Shown: positions 36,226 to 45,861, counted from the first letter of the stretch. The stretch: DNA of 64,000 nt from Halolamina salifodinae (GCF_017874235.1 NZ_JAGGLC010000001.1:682001-746000), one strand, 5' to 3'. Notes: generated by a model from the letters alone, not told the origin. Program-made: numbers and translations.

Positions 36226-37452
36226 ATGTCACGCAGTCCGTCCCTTCCCGACCGTCCCCGGCTCGACTTGGATCCCGAGATGTCCCAGGCCGAGCGACTG
36301 GAGGCGATCCGGGAACACTTCGAGCGGCTCGTTCAGGTCAACGGGGAGCTGGACGACCGCCTCCAGGACGCCGAAGGGCGCAAGGAGGAGCTCCGTGGGG
36401 AGGTCGACCAGCTCAAACGGCGCAACGAGACGCTGAAAACCTCCTCGCTCTATCTCGCGACCGTCGAGGAGATCACCGAGGACGGCGTCGTGATCAAGCA
36501 GCACGGCAACAACCAGGAAGTCCTCACTGAGCTCTCCCCCGCGCTGGAGGGCCGGGTCGAGGCCGGCGACCGCGTCGCCATCAACGACTCCTTCTCGGTG
36601 CAGGAGCTGCTCGACGACGAAACCGACGCCCGGGCACAGGCCATGGAGGTCGAGGAGTCCCCGGACGTGGTCTACGACGACATCGGCGGCATCGACGACC
36701 AGATTCGGGAGGTGCGCGAGGCCGTCGAGGACCCGCTGATCAACGCCGAGACGTTCCGCGAAGTCGGCGTCGAGCCCCCGAGCGGCGTGCTGCTCCACGG
36801 CCCGCCCGGGACGGGGAAGACGATGCTCGCCAAAGCCGTCGCCAACGAGACGGACGCGACGTTCATCAAGATGGCCGGCTCCGAACTCGTCCGGAAGTTC
36901 ATCGGGGAGGGCGCCCGCCTCGTGCGGGACCTGTTCGAACTCGCCTCCGAGCGCGAACCCGCCGTCATCTTCATCGACGAGATCGACGCCGTCGCGACCA
37001 CGCGGACCGACTCGAAGACCTCCGGCGACGCCGAGGTCCAGCGGACGATGATGCAGCTACTCTCGGAGATGGACGGCTTCGACGAGCGCGGCGAGATCCG
37101 CATCATGGCCGCCACGAACCGTTTCGACATGCTCGACGAGGCGATCCTCCGACCCGGCCGCTTCGACCGCCTGATCGAGGTGCCCAAGCCCGGCATCGAA
37201 GGGCGCAAGCGTATCCTCGAGATCCACGCCCAGGACCTCAACCTCGGCGAGGACGTCGACTTCGAGGAACTGGCCGAAGGGCTGGAGGGCTACTCCGGCG
37301 CCGACATCGCCGCGCTCACCACCGAGGCGGGGATGTTCGCCATCCGCGACGACCGCGAGGAGGTCCGGACCGAGGACTTCGAGGCCGCCCACGAGAAGAT
37401 CGAGCAGGCCGCCGAGGACGGCCCGACGACCGGCCTGACACACTACCAGTAA
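36226..37452 (+). CDS. pan: Proteasome-activating nucleotidase PAN
   Basis: The 408-residue AAA ATPase has an N-terminal coiled coil (about 20-75) and an OB-like domain (SLYLATVEEITEDGVVIKQHGNNQEVLTEL). The AAA core has Walker A GPPGTGKT (about 192-199), Walker B IFIDEID and the ATNRFD sensor. It unfolds proteins and threads them into the 20S proteasome. The C-terminus ends THYQ: a penultimate Tyr is present as in the HbYX docking motif, but the residue before it is His rather than clearly hydrophobic. The ATG at 36226 was chosen over a longer frame that covers the divergent gene. Confidence 0.95.
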   Translation: MSRSPSLPDRPRLDLDPEMSQAERLEAIREHFERLVQVNGELDDRLQDAEGRKEELRGEVDQLKRRNETLKTSSLYLATVEEITEDGVVIKQHGNNQEVLTELSPALEGRVEAGDRVAINDSFSVQELLDDETDARAQAMEVEESPDVVYDDIGGIDDQIREVREAVEDPLINAETFREVGVEPPSGVLLHGPPGTGKTMLAKAVANETDATFIKMAGSELVRKFIGEGARLVRDLFELASEREPAVIFIDEIDAVATTRTDSKTSGDAEVQRTMMQLLSEMDGFDERGEIRIMAATNRFDMLDEAILRPGRFDRLIEVPKPGIEGRKRILEIHAQDLNLGEDVDFEELAEGLEGYSGADIAALTTEAGMFAIRDDREEVRTEDFEAAHEKIEQAAEDGPTTGLTHYQ

Positions 37453-37453
37453 G

Positions 37454-37780
37454 GTGCAGACCACGGGCAGCCAGCCGGCACGGGGGATGACCCTCGCGGC
37501 GCTGCTCGTCTTTCTCGCGGTTCTTGCCTTCTACCTTACCCAACCCGGCTACACACAGCGGCGGCTGGTGCTGTTCGTCGCCCTCGGCACCGTGGCGACG
37601 CTGGGGACCATCGGCGCCTACACGGGCCGCGCACTCGTCGCCGCCGCGGGCGCCGTGCTGCTCGCACTCCTCGGCTTCCCGCAGGCGACGCTCTGGATCT
37701 TCGTGCTGCCGATGGCGGGCGTGCTCGCTGCCACCGCACTCCTGATCGCGCTGGACGAACGGACCGTCGAGCGCCGCTAG
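37454..37780 (+). CDS. Small membrane protein next to PAN
   Basis: The 108-residue product starts at a GTG two bases after the pan stop and has three to four hydrophobic helices (about 12-29, 39-57, 60-75 and 78-97). There is no known motif. Tight spacing suggests co-transcription with pan; a function in proteolysis is not shown by the sequence. An ATG at 37487 would remove eleven polar residues. A T-run at 37794-37798 could terminate the transcript. Confidence 0.65.
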   Translation: MQTTGSQPARGMTLAALLVFLAVLAFYLTQPGYTQRRLVLFVALGTVATLGTIGAYTGRALVAAAGAVLLALLGFPQATLWIFVLPMAGVLAATALLIALDERTVERR

Positions 37781-37940
37781 CCACCACAAAGCGTTTTTCG
37801 CGGCCGACACGAGCGCCGACTATGGTTCTCGACGACGTTCCCGACCTCCTCCTCGGCCCGCGATACCGTGGGTGTTGAGCGCCGTCGCCTTCGCGGGATG
37901 AGTCCGTAGCCCATTTCTCCGCGCGGCGCCGGTTTGGGGC

Positions 37941-38414
37941 ATGAGCAGCATCATCCACGTCGTCGCCGGCGCGGGCACCGCGCCCACCGAGAAGGCCGCC
38001 TACGACGCCGCGCTCGCGGACGCGAACCTCCACAACTACAACCTCGTCCCCGTCTCCTCGGTCGTTCCCGCCGACGCCGAGGTGGTCCGGGTCGATCAGG
38101 CGCCGGATCTCGGCCCGGCGGGCAACCGACTCAACGTCGTGCAGGCGAAAGCCGCCGCTGTGGGCCCCGAAACCGTCGCTGCCGGCATCGGCTGGACCAC
38201 GGGCCCGGGCCCGGGGCTGTTCTACGAGGCCGACGCCGAGGCCGAAGCCGACGTACAGGCCCGTCTCGAAGCCGGCCTCGATGCCGGCCGCGGGCTCCGG
38301 GACTGGACGTTCGGCCACGAGGAGACGCTGATCGAGGCCGCCGAGGCCGCGCCCGGCGAACATACCTGCGTGGTCGTGCTGGCGGCCTACGGCGAGAGCG
38401 AGCCGATCTGCTGA
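37941..38414 (+). CDS. pdaD: Pyruvoyl-dependent arginine decarboxylase
   Basis: The 157-residue proenzyme has the family's self-cleavage site in LVPVSSVVPADAEVV (Ser-Ser, about residues 39-40), which gives the beta subunit and an alpha subunit with an N-terminal pyruvoyl group. GIGWTTGPGPGLFYEADAE and the C-terminal HTCVVVLAAYG also match. It turns arginine into agmatine, used in archaea for agmatidine in tRNA-Ile2 and for polyamine-related routes. It stands alone between the PAN unit and the DUF2298 gene. Confidence 0.92.
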   Translation: MSSIIHVVAGAGTAPTEKAAYDAALADANLHNYNLVPVSSVVPADAEVVRVDQAPDLGPAGNRLNVVQAKAAAVGPETVAAGIGWTTGPGPGLFYEADAEAEADVQARLEAGLDAGRGLRDWTFGHEETLIEAAEAAPGEHTCVVVLAAYGESEPIC

Positions 38415-38463
38415 GCCGTCGCCGTCCCAGAAAGGTGAAAACGGTTCGACCGCACCCCTCCCT

Positions 38464-40848
38464 ATGGAGTGGATCCCCGTCCTCGCCTATCTCCTCGTCG
38501 TTGGGGCGTTCACGGCGCTCGGCGCGCCGCTTGCCGCCGCGCTGTTCGACCACCTCCCCCGACGGGGGGCCGCGTTCGCGCTCCCGACCGCGATGGTCCC
38601 CTTCGCCATCGCCGTGTTCTGGATCGGCCAGCTAACGTTCGGCCTCCACACGCTCCTGCTCGGCATCGCCGCCGTCCTCGCGCTCACGGCCGCCGCGTGG
38701 CGCCTCGACGCCCGCCCGGACTGGCGGGCTGTCGGCGTTGCCTACGGCGTGTTCGCCGTCGGCTTCCTGTTCATGCTCTCGTTCCGCGCGGCGAACCCCG
38801 CCATCACGCCACAGGGCGGTGAGCAGTTCCTCCACTTCGCACTGGTCAACACCCTCGAGCGCGCCAACTCGCTCCCGCCGGAGGACATGTGGTTCGCCGG
38901 GCGGCCGCTGAAGTACTACTACGGCACGCAGATGCAGGTCGCGAGCCTCTCGATGCTGACCGGGACGGCGCTGCGCTACGGCTTCAATCTCGGCATCGCG
39001 ACGTTCTACGGGATGCTGTTCGTTGTCGCCTACGGCGTCGGCGGCGCCGTCGTCTCCCGGCGCGGTGGCTCGTTCCGGATCGGCGGCGCGTTCGGCGCGT
39101 TCTTCGTCGCCCTCGGCGGCGCGTCGACGACGGCCATCCGCCTGCTCACGCCGTATCTCCCGGAGTTCCTCGCCGGCCCCGTCGAGCAGGCCGCATTCGG
39201 CTTCGTCGCCCGGCGCTTCGAGGGCGGCGATCTCGCGGCGACGGTCACGAACCTCTCGGACCCGTTCGACTGGGGCTGGTGGTACACCCGCTACGTCGTC
39301 CCCGGGACGATTCAGGAGGTGCCGCTCTACTCCTTCGTGAAGGCTGACCTCCACGGTCACACGTTCGCGAACCCCTACGTGCTCTTTGCCGGCGCGCTGG
39401 CGCTGGCGTACTACGTCACTCCGCCGGAGGAACAGAAGCGACGCCTCGCGCTGGTGTTCGGCGGCCTCGGCGCCGTCGCCGGCCTGTTCGGCTTCATGAA
39501 CACCTGGTCGCTGCCGACCGCCGCGGGGATGGCGATGCTCGCCGTCGGCGCCGCCGACGCCCACCCGTCGACACTGCTACCCGACGCGTGGGGCGAGCGC
39601 CTCCGCCCGGAAACGGCTCCCGAGGACCGAAAAGAGTGGCTCGGCCACGAACTCTGGCGGGTCGTGCTCGCGGCCGTGGTTGGCGTCGTGGTGCTCCTCA
39701 TCGGCGTCGTCGTCGCCTCGCCGTTCCTCGTGTTCGGCCACGTGCCGAGCAACGAGGGGATCGGCCTACTCCCGCCGCGGAGCCCGCTGCCCGCGTTCCT
39801 CGTGATGTACGGCGGCCTGCTGACCGCCTTCGGGGTCTACCTCACCGTGCAGGGCCGTGAGGCGGTCGAAGAGCTACCGGGCGAGTGGCTCGGCGCAGCC
39901 GGGGTGCTCCTCGTCGGCGCGCTCGGTTTCGCCGCGCTGGTCGAGAACGCCGCCGTGCTGGTGCTGCTCGGGACGTTCATCCTTGCTGGCTGGCTGCTCG
40001 TACGCTCCGGGAGGGCCGGCTTCGCGATGGTGCTGCTGGTCGCGGGTGCCGGACTCCTGCTCGCGCTGGAGTTGGCCCACGCCAAACTGCCGCTGATCGC
40101 CAACCCCCGGTGGAACACGTCGCTGAAGGTGGCCGTGCAGGCGTGGACGCTCGGCGCCGCCGGCGCGGGCGCGGCGTCGGCGCTCCTGCTTCGGGAGCAC
40201 GGGGGGCGGCTCAAGGAAATTGCGACGGCGCGGATGGCCCCCAGTGGTGGCGAGGACGGCAGCACCCCGGAGAACGTCGCTGTCCTCTCCTCGGCGCTCG
40301 TCGTCCTGCTGGTCGTCGCCGTCCTGCTGGTCAGCGCGACGTTCCCGGTGATGATGTTCGCCGCCGAGGTGGGCGGCCCCGTCGAGGGCGGTCACTACGA
40401 CCCCTCGCTGGACGGGTGGGAGGCCGTCGAAGGGTTCCACGCCAACGAGTACGACGCGCTGCGCTGGCTGAAAGAGCGCCCCGGCAAGCCCACCATCGTC
40501 GAGGCGCCGGGTGACTCCTACGGCTGGTCGAACCCGGCGTCGACGTTCTCGGGGCTGCCGACGATTGTCGGCTGGGACCACGAGGCCGAGTACCGGAGCC
40601 AGCAGGCCTACGAGCGCCGGGTGGGCTACGTCGAGACGGTCTACACCGGGGACTGGGACCGCGCGGCCGTCATCCTCGACTTCTACGACGTGCGCTACGT
40701 CTACGTCGGGCCGAACGAGCGCGAAGCCTACGACGGGATCCGCTCGTTCGAGCGGGAGCCGTTCTCAGTCGCGTTCGAGGGCGGCGCGGTCACCATCTAC
40801 GAGGTGGATCAGTCCACGCTCCCCTACGAGGGAGACGGCGATTCCTGA
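38464..40848 (+). CDS. Large DUF2298 multi-pass membrane protein
   Basis: The 794-residue protein has many membrane helices (about fourteen or more) and the KYYYG motif near residue 150 that names the archaeal/Chloroflexi YYY family (DUF2298). A soluble-looking segment after about 640 (HANEYDALRWLKERPGKPTIVEAPGDSYG) resembles the C-terminal domain of membrane glycosyltransferases, and the family is thought to act in glycan or lipid-linked sugar transfer. No sugar substrate can be read. It lies 49 bases after the arginine decarboxylase stop. Confidence 0.88.
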   Translation: MEWIPVLAYLLVVGAFTALGAPLAAALFDHLPRRGAAFALPTAMVPFAIAVFWIGQLTFGLHTLLLGIAAVLALTAAAWRLDARPDWRAVGVAYGVFAVGFLFMLSFRAANPAITPQGGEQFLHFALVNTLERANSLPPEDMWFAGRPLKYYYGTQMQVASLSMLTGTALRYGFNLGIATFYGMLFVVAYGVGGAVVSRRGGSFRIGGAFGAFFVALGGASTTAIRLLTPYLPEFLAGPVEQAAFGFVARRFEGGDLAATVTNLSDPFDWGWWYTRYVVPGTIQEVPLYSFVKADLHGHTFANPYVLFAGALALAYYVTPPEEQKRRLALVFGGLGAVAGLFGFMNTWSLPTAAGMAMLAVGAADAHPSTLLPDAWGERLRPETAPEDRKEWLGHELWRVVLAAVVGVVVLLIGVVVASPFLVFGHVPSNEGIGLLPPRSPLPAFLVMYGGLLTAFGVYLTVQGREAVEELPGEWLGAAGVLLVGALGFAALVENAAVLVLLGTFILAGWLLVRSGRAGFAMVLLVAGAGLLLALELAHAKLPLIANPRWNTSLKVAVQAWTLGAAGAGAASALLLREHGGRLKEIATARMAPSGGEDGSTPENVAVLSSALVVLLVVAVLLVSATFPVMMFAAEVGGPVEGGHYDPSLDGWEAVEGFHANEYDALRWLKERPGKPTIVEAPGDSYGWSNPASTFSGLPTIVGWDHEAEYRSQQAYERRVGYVETVYTGDWDRAAVILDFYDVRYVYVGPNEREAYDGIRSFEREPFSVAFEGGAVTIYEVDQSTLPYEGDGDS

Positions 40849-40918
40849 GCCGCGTCGCCGTGACGGAACGGGCCACCGCCGGTGGGTTTATCAATCGATA
40901 CCGCCAAGAACCGGCACT

Positions 40919-41290
40919 ATGAACGGGAACTACGCCGGCGGCTACGGGATCACGGGTGGGACCCCCGAGGAGATCGAACTCTCGCCCGACGAGAAGCGTG
41001 GCCTCCGACGCGCCGTCTCCGGGATCGTCTCCCGCACCGAGTCTTACCTCCCCGACGGCTACGTCGTCGGCTCGGAACTCACCTACGGCTCCGACGGGCC
41101 GGAGGCGACCGTCGCCGTCCGACCGCCCGCGGGCCACCCCGTCAGCGCGGGGTTCCAGCCAGACGCCGAGGATATCGAAGCCGGTCTCGACGACGCCGAC
41201 CGCGACGAAGTGGCGAAGGGTCTGGCCGCCAGCGCGGCCGCGCAGGTGATGTTCGCGATGGGCGACGATCCGGTGCCGGTCGCTCGGTAA
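40919..41290 (+). CDS. Small haloarchaeal protein (DUF5811-like)
   Basis: The 123-residue acidic protein has a Gly/Tyr-rich start (MNGNYAGGYGITGG), then a compact alpha/beta part with LSPDEKRGLRRAVSGIV and YGSDGPEATVAVRPPAGHPVSAGFQPD. From memory this resembles the DUF5811 family. The ATG at 40919 was chosen because the longer upstream frame lies in the 3' end of the preceding gene. Its role is unknown. Confidence 0.7.
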   Translation: MNGNYAGGYGITGGTPEEIELSPDEKRGLRRAVSGIVSRTESYLPDGYVVGSELTYGSDGPEATVAVRPPAGHPVSAGFQPDAEDIEAGLDDADRDEVAKGLAASAAAQVMFAMGDDPVPVAR

Positions 41291-41297
41291 GTAGCGG

Positions 41298-41322
41298 TTT
41301 TTGCGGTTTTGGAGGCGTTTTT
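41298..41322 (+). terminator. T-rich terminator
   Basis: Three T runs (five, four and five bases) within 25 bases follow the stop of the DUF5811-like gene. This is the strongest terminator-like tract seen in the window. Confidence 0.55.
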
Positions 41323-41481
41323 CGACGGGTGGCGAGCAGCCGCTCTGTGTGGAGACCAGCAGCGGTCGAAAAGCCAGAAGATTCCGAGCGTACGAGGGTG
41401 TGCTGTCTCTCTCGAGCACTATTCGTTCAATACGAGTATAGGAGAATCAGCCGGTAAGTGGGGCTGCGCAGTAACCACGAG

Positions 41482-41612
41482 CGTTCGCGCGAACGAGGGG
41501 TCCGAAGGACCCGGTAGTGAGCGCGATTCCCCGGTCGAGCGTAGCGAGACCGGCTTTTTGGCATGAACGGGTTTTCGTCGAGCGGTGCGCGAAGCGCACC
41601 CGAGGCGAAAAG
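41482..41612. repeat. Cluster of short palindromes (intergenic)
   Basis: The 448-bp gap between 41290 and 41739 contains a run of perfect or near-perfect hairpins: CGTTCGC with GCGAACG, GGGTCC with GGACCC around GAA, GGTCGAGC with GCGAGACC, and GGTGCGC with GCGCACC. A T-rich break (CTTTTTGGCATGAACGGG) splits the row. It is organised like copies A and C but shares no stem sequence with them, so it is probably a different family. No gene fits inside. Confidence 0.6.
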
Positions 41613-41738
41613 AGGTTCGTCTGCACTTATCTCTGAGTCTCCCCGAGTTTCCGATCAACGGAGTCCCGAAATGGCCGGTAATAGGGTTGCGTATCGAGCG
41701 CCAGAAGACACTTCCGTGACAGTACCGAGAGATTGGCC

Positions 41739-42338
41739 GTGTCTCCTCGTTCCGTACTCAGCGTTCTTGCGCTCGTCGTCGCAATATCGCTGATTGGTGC
41801 CCCGTTGACCATGCACGATTGGGGCGAGAAGGCCGCCATCCATGCCGAGCCAATCGAGAACACGTCGGGTGTCCCTGAGGAGACGCGAGTGCTACAGTAC
41901 GAATCGCTATCCCCGAACGCACAGCAGGCGATTCGCGTAGCGATTCAACGGGGTGGTGTCACGATATACGGCACCGAAGACTGGCCGAAGGAGTTCTCGT
42001 ACACCGACGTATTGGGGCGATGTGTGGTCGTCTACGAGGGACAATCCTACCGAGTAACAACTGCTGGAGGGCCCGGAGTGGGTACGAACCCGGTCGAACG
42101 TACGGCGCTGCAGTTGCCGTTTGTCGGCTACGGACTGTTCCTGCTGTACGTCGAGCGCCAAACCGACCGCGACGACCTCTCGCCTCGAACATCCGGCGCA
42201 TTCGTCGCCGTCGGGGCCTCCTTCCACCTACTCGGCCCCGAGTTCGACTTCTGGATGCTCGGCCCGGTAGGGTACTCCGCACTCGGGGTTGTCGGGTTCC
42301 TCGTCATCGGCTGGTGGTCAATTCGTGACGCCCTATAG
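41739..42338 (+). CDS. Membrane protein of unknown function
   Basis: The 199-residue product starts at a GTG and has an N-terminal hydrophobic signal-like helix (about 5-22). A polar domain with ALQYESLSPNAQQAIRVAIQRG follows, and two helices near the C-terminus (about 125-145 and 170-190). The LSPNAQQA-RVAI segment resembles haloarchaeal membrane proteins with a polar N-terminal domain, but no function is known. The gene is lower in GC than its surroundings and lies next to the palindrome cluster. Confidence 0.6.
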   Translation: MSPRSVLSVLALVVAISLIGAPLTMHDWGEKAAIHAEPIENTSGVPEETRVLQYESLSPNAQQAIRVAIQRGGVTIYGTEDWPKEFSYTDVLGRCVVVYEGQSYRVTTAGGPGVGTNPVERTALQLPFVGYGLFLLYVERQTDRDDLSPRTSGAFVAVGASFHLLGPEFDFWMLGPVGYSALGVVGFLVIGWWSIRDAL

Positions 42339-42435
42339 GTCGGCTCGTCATTGACGCCGAGTGATTTGTGCGTCTCCTGCACTAACCGACCCACACTGAC
42401 CACCACCCGAAAAGCCCGACAGAACCGGTATCCCT

Positions 42436-44250
42436 CTACTTCCCCCAAAACGGGTCGCGCTTCCGCATCTTCTCCAGATACGCGTTCAGCGCCTCACGCT
42501 CGTCGGCCGGAATCTCCTCTTTCAGTTCCTGCTCCAGAATCTTCGCGTGCTTCTCGGGCAGGTGGATCCAGAGTTCGTCGCCCTCCTCGATATCCCGGCC
42601 CACCGTCGGGCCGTCGATGGCGACACTCACGCGACTCCCCGCGCGGGCCTCGTCGACATCCTCACCCTGCTCCTGCATCCCGGAGAGTTCGCCGATGCGC
42701 TCGGCGTCGCCGTTCTCGAACTTCGCGACGCGGCGGTTGTTCTCGATAGTGCCGGCCAGGATCTCGACGCCGACGACCGCGGGGTTGTTCTGCCGGAACG
42801 TGTGGTCCTCCAGGATCCGGAAGCGGGCGGGGCGGTGAATCTTGTCCAGCACCGTCTCCTGCTGTTCGCGCTGGCGCTCCTCGACGAACTCCTCGTAGTC
42901 CTCGACGAGCTGATAGATCACGTCGTGGTTGAACAGCCGAACGTCCTGCCGGTCGAGTTCGCGCTCGGCGTCGGAAAGCACGTCGACGTTGAAGCCGAGG
43001 ATCACGCGGTTCTCGGCCTCGGTGGCGGTGCTGGCGACCGCGACGTCCCGCGGCGCCACGTCGCCGACCTCCGCGCGGAGGATCGGGATCTCGGCCTCCC
43101 GCAGCGCGTTGGCCATCGCCTCCAGACTGCCGAGCGTGTCGGCTTTGACGACGACGCCCTGCTCCTGCGTGTCGACCTCGATCTCGGAGAGCTCCGCCTC
43201 GACTTCGCCGATCACGTCCTCGAGATGCCGGCCGCGGACCACGCGGACCGGCGCGCCGGCCATCGCGTCGTCGAGGTCCGGCGCCGCGAGTTTCACACCC
43301 GAGGCCGCCTGCACGGAATCGAGGCGTTCGAACTCCGCCTCGGTCCGGATCTCCGAGAGCGCCCGCGGGCGCAGCAGTGCGCGGACCTCCGTGACGATGG
43401 GGCCCTCGACGCCGCCGACCACGATGCGGTCGCCCTCCGTGACGGTGCCGTCGTAGAGCACCACGTCCAGCGTGGCGCCGAACCCTTTCTCGTCTTTGAC
43501 CTCCAGCACGGTCCCCTTCCCGGGGCCGCCGAGGTCGATCTCCATCTCGGTCTTCATGTAGCGCTGGGAGAGCCCCATCAGCACCGCGAGCAGGTCCGGG
43601 ATCCCCTCGCCGGTCATCGCCGAGACGGGGACGACGCCGATGTTGCCCTGGAAGTTCTGGACGCGCCAGTAGAGGTCCGCCGAGAACCCCGCGTCCGAGA
43701 GCTGACCGATGATCTCGTAGAGGTTCTCGTCGAGCATCTGCCGGGCGCGGTCGGACTGGGAGTCGTAGGTCTCCTGGACCGGCGCGTCCGGCTGGGGGTT
43801 CCAGCCGGGAGTGGTGTCGATCTTGTTCGCGGCGACGACAAAGGGGGTCCCCGTGCGCTGGAGGATGTCCAGGGCCTCCTCGGTCTGGGGCTGGAAGCCG
43901 TCGTTCACGTCGACGACGAGGACGGCGATGTCCGCGAGCGCGCCCCCGCGGGCCCGCAGCGTCGAGAACGAGTGGTGCCCCGGCGTGTCGATAAAGAGCA
44001 GGCCGGGGAGGTCGAAGTCGTCGGCCATCACGAGGTCGCCGGCCATCGACGAGACGGTGTCGAGGGGGACGGCGGTCGCGCCGATGTGCTGGGTGATGGC
44101 GCCGGCCTCGCCCTCGCTGACCGCCGAGCCCCGGATCTTGTCCAACAGGCTCGTCTTGCCGTGGTCGACGTGACCGAGTACGGCGACGATGGGTGTCCGG
44201 AGCGATCCGGGGTCGGCGTCCGCGTCAGTGTCTGGGTTGGCGTCAGGCAT
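42436..44250 (-). CDS. infB: Translation initiation factor aIF5B (IF-2 family)
   Basis: The 604-residue GTPase shows G1 GHVDHGKT (about 26-33), G3 DTPGHHSF and G4 NKID. EF-Tu-like beta-barrel domains follow ([25 protein letters not shown]), with a helical C-terminal tail ending DPFWGK. It joins the ribosomal subunits and delivers initiator tRNA with GTP. Without a long N-terminal extension it is the compact archaeal form. It is divergent from the PRC-barrel and nob1 genes, and the shared upstream region (44251-44425) holds both promoters. Confidence 0.96.
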   Translation of the reverse strand: MPDANPDTDADADPGSLRTPIVAVLGHVDHGKTSLLDKIRGSAVSEGEAGAITQHIGATAVPLDTVSSMAGDLVMADDFDLPGLLFIDTPGHHSFSTLRARGGALADIAVLVVDVNDGFQPQTEEALDILQRTGTPFVVAANKIDTTPGWNPQPDAPVQETYDSQSDRARQMLDENLYEIIGQLSDAGFSADLYWRVQNFQGNIGVVPVSAMTGEGIPDLLAVLMGLSQRYMKTEMEIDLGGPGKGTVLEVKDEKGFGATLDVVLYDGTVTEGDRIVVGGVEGPIVTEVRALLRPRALSEIRTEAEFERLDSVQAASGVKLAAPDLDDAMAGAPVRVVRGRHLEDVIGEVEAELSEIEVDTQEQGVVVKADTLGSLEAMANALREAEIPILRAEVGDVAPRDVAVASTATEAENRVILGFNVDVLSDAERELDRQDVRLFNHDVIYQLVEDYEEFVEERQREQQETVLDKIHRPARFRILEDHTFRQNNPAVVGVEILAGTIENNRRVAKFENGDAERIGELSGMQEQGEDVDEARAGSRVSVAIDGPTVGRDIEEGDELWIHLPEKHAKILEQELKEEIPADEREALNAYLEKMRKRDPFWGK

Positions 44251-44425
44251 CGAAAATCACCGAGAGAACGTCTCTTGAATCAGGGAAGTCGGGCGCGCCA
44301 GTTACCTGTTTCGACTCTCCGCGGGCGGCGGGGCGTCGGCGGGCGTCGACGCCCACGCGCCGGCCACGCCGGGCCGCGAACGCCGCCCCGTGGCGTTTAT
44401 CACGCCACGGCCTGTTTAGCCGCGC

Positions 44426-44671
44426 ATGGCCGATATACTCGCCGAGAACCTCTCGGGGAAGGCAGTCATGGGCTCGGACGGCACCGAGCTGGGGATGCTG
44501 TACAACATCACGATGGACCTCAAGACGGGCGAACTCCACGACCTGCTGGTCTCGCCCAACGAGGACACCCCGCGGGGGAAAGTGAACTTCGAGCGCGACG
44601 AGGGCGGCCGGTTCCGGGTTCCCGTCTCCCGGGTGCAGGCCGTGAAAGACTACATCGTCGTTCAACGGTAA
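44426..44671 (+). CDS. PRC-barrel domain protein
   Basis: The 81-residue protein is almost a single PRC-barrel: LSGKAVMGSDGTELGMLYNITMDLKTGELHDLLV, then a segment ending in VPVSRVQAVKDYIVV. Such domains occur in RNA-processing factors (RimM-like) and in photosynthetic proteins. The two-base spacing to nob1 suggests a role linked to rRNA maturation, by context only. The start at 44426 follows the family. Confidence 0.88.
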   Translation: MADILAENLSGKAVMGSDGTELGMLYNITMDLKTGELHDLLVSPNEDTPRGKVNFERDEGGRFRVPVSRVQAVKDYIVVQR

Positions 44672-44673
44672 GG

Positions 44674-45132
44674 ATGGAGGTTCTCGACACGTCCGCGTTC
44701 ATCCACGAGTACCACACCGACGACGAGACGATCTCGATCCCCCTCGTGAAAGAGGAGCTACAGGACGAGACCGAGTACCGCTTCGACGCGATGGAGGGCG
44801 CCGGGATGGAGCTCCATCTGCCGGCCGACGAGACGGTCGACCGGGTCGGCCGGGCCGCGACCGAGACCGGCGACGCCGGCGAGATCTCCGACACCGACAC
44901 GCGCCTGCTCGCGACCGCGTTCGAACTCGATGCCACGCTCGTCACCGACGACTACGCGATGCAGAACGTCGCCGAGAAACTGGGTCTCGACGTGCAGGTG
45001 ATCGCCCGCGAGGGGATCGCCGAGAAGCGCGAGTGGACGTTCCAGTGTGCCGGCTGTGGCCGTGAGTTCGACGACAACCGCGAGCGCTGCCCGATCTGTG
45101 GCAGCGACCTCGCCCGCAAGAACCCCGCCTGA
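44674..45132 (+). CDS. nob1: rRNA maturation endonuclease Nob1
   Basis: The 152-residue protein has an N-terminal PIN domain with the metal-binding acids in LDTSAF (Asp 5), the Glu in VKEELQDE, and the DTDTRLLATA and VTDDYAMQN segments. A C-terminal zinc ribbon (CAGCGREFDDNRERCPICG) follows. Nob1 cleaves the 3' end of pre-16S rRNA during small-subunit maturation. The gene starts two bases after the PRC-barrel stop. The ATG at 44674 is at the family's usual start; a longer frame runs back through infB and is spurious. Confidence 0.95.
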   Translation: MEVLDTSAFIHEYHTDDETISIPLVKEELQDETEYRFDAMEGAGMELHLPADETVDRVGRAATETGDAGEISDTDTRLLATAFELDATLVTDDYAMQNVAEKLGLDVQVIAREGIAEKREWTFQCAGCGREFDDNRERCPICGSDLARKNPA

Positions 45133-45135
45133 TTC

Positions 45136-45861
45136 TCAGATCGTCGCGTACTGGATCGCGTATATCGCGGCGTTGTAGCCGCCGTGGGCCACCATCGGCA
45201 CGACGAGGTTCCCAGTGCGCTCGTAGAGATAGCCCAGCAGACAGCCCAGCAGGAACGAGAACGCCACGTACGCGAGCGCGCCGCTCCCACTCCCGATGTA
45301 GTGCAGCGACCCGAACAGCGCGCTGGCGCCGATGATGCCGGGCCACGGCCCCCACGCACGCTTCAGCAGCCCCTGAATCCCCCCGCGGACCAGTAGCTCC
45401 TCGGCCGGCCCGACCACCAGCACCGAGGCCGGGATCATGAGGAGGAAGTACGTGGCCTCGCGCCCGGTCGGATCGACCGCGGGGTTCTGGGACGGCGCCA
45501 CGTCAACCAGCGAGAACAGCGCCAGCAGGACGATCTGGAGGACGTAGAGCGCCACGGCCGCGCCGACGGCGATGGCCGCACCCCGCCGGTCCGGGATCTC
45601 GAACGAGAGCAGGTCGCGGTCGCCTGCGGCAGCGACGAACAGCGCTACCGGCGCCGCGATGCCGACGAACTGCGCGACCGTGTTGGCGATCTCGTAAGCC
45701 GTCGTTCCCTCGGCGACGCCCAGCGCCGGCGCGGCGCCGGCCCACAGCGAGACACCGACGCTGCCGCCGACGACGCCGGCGACGAACAGCACGAACGCCT
45801 GAACCGTCCGTAGGAGGCGCGGCCCGGAGATGGGCCGGGTGGGCCGGGAGGACTGACTCAT
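45136..45861 (-). CDS. CPBP-family intramembrane protease
   Basis: The 241-residue membrane protein has about seven helices and the CPBP/CAAX protease motifs in order: EELLVRGGIQGLL (motif with two Glu and Arg), FGSLHYIG and VPMVAHGGYNA (His). These residues should form the active site in the membrane. Substrate is unknown; eukaryotic relatives trim prenylated proteins. It is convergent with nob1, separated by three bases. The ATG at 45861 was chosen because upstream sequence is GC-filler. Confidence 0.88.
   Translation of the reverse strand: MSQSSRPTRPISGPRLLRTVQAFVLFVAGVVGGSVGVSLWAGAAPALGVAEGTTAYEIANTVAQFVGIAAPVALFVAAAGDRDLLSFEIPDRRGAAIAVGAAVALYVLQIVLLALFSLVDVAPSQNPAVDPTGREATYFLLMIPASVLVVGPAEELLVRGGIQGLLKRAWGPWPGIIGASALFGSLHYIGSGSGALAYVAFSFLLGCLLGYLYERTGNLVVPMVAHGGYNAAIYAIQYATI

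Noticed and set aside
37821-37877. Short frame MVLDDVPDLLLGPRYRGC before the arginine decarboxylase
   Set aside because: At 18 codons with no motif, it may be a fragment of a lost gene start, but there is not enough to call it.
41482-41612. Treating the 41.5-kb palindromes as a fourth copy of the A/C repeat family
   Set aside because: Neither the stems nor the TTGGCAG linker is shared, so it is listed as a separate cluster.
42547-44673. Very long plus-strand frame upstream of nob1
   Set aside because: It is antisense to infB, which has clear GTPase motifs. High-GC haloarchaeal genes commonly produce such shadow frames. Nob1 starts at 44674.
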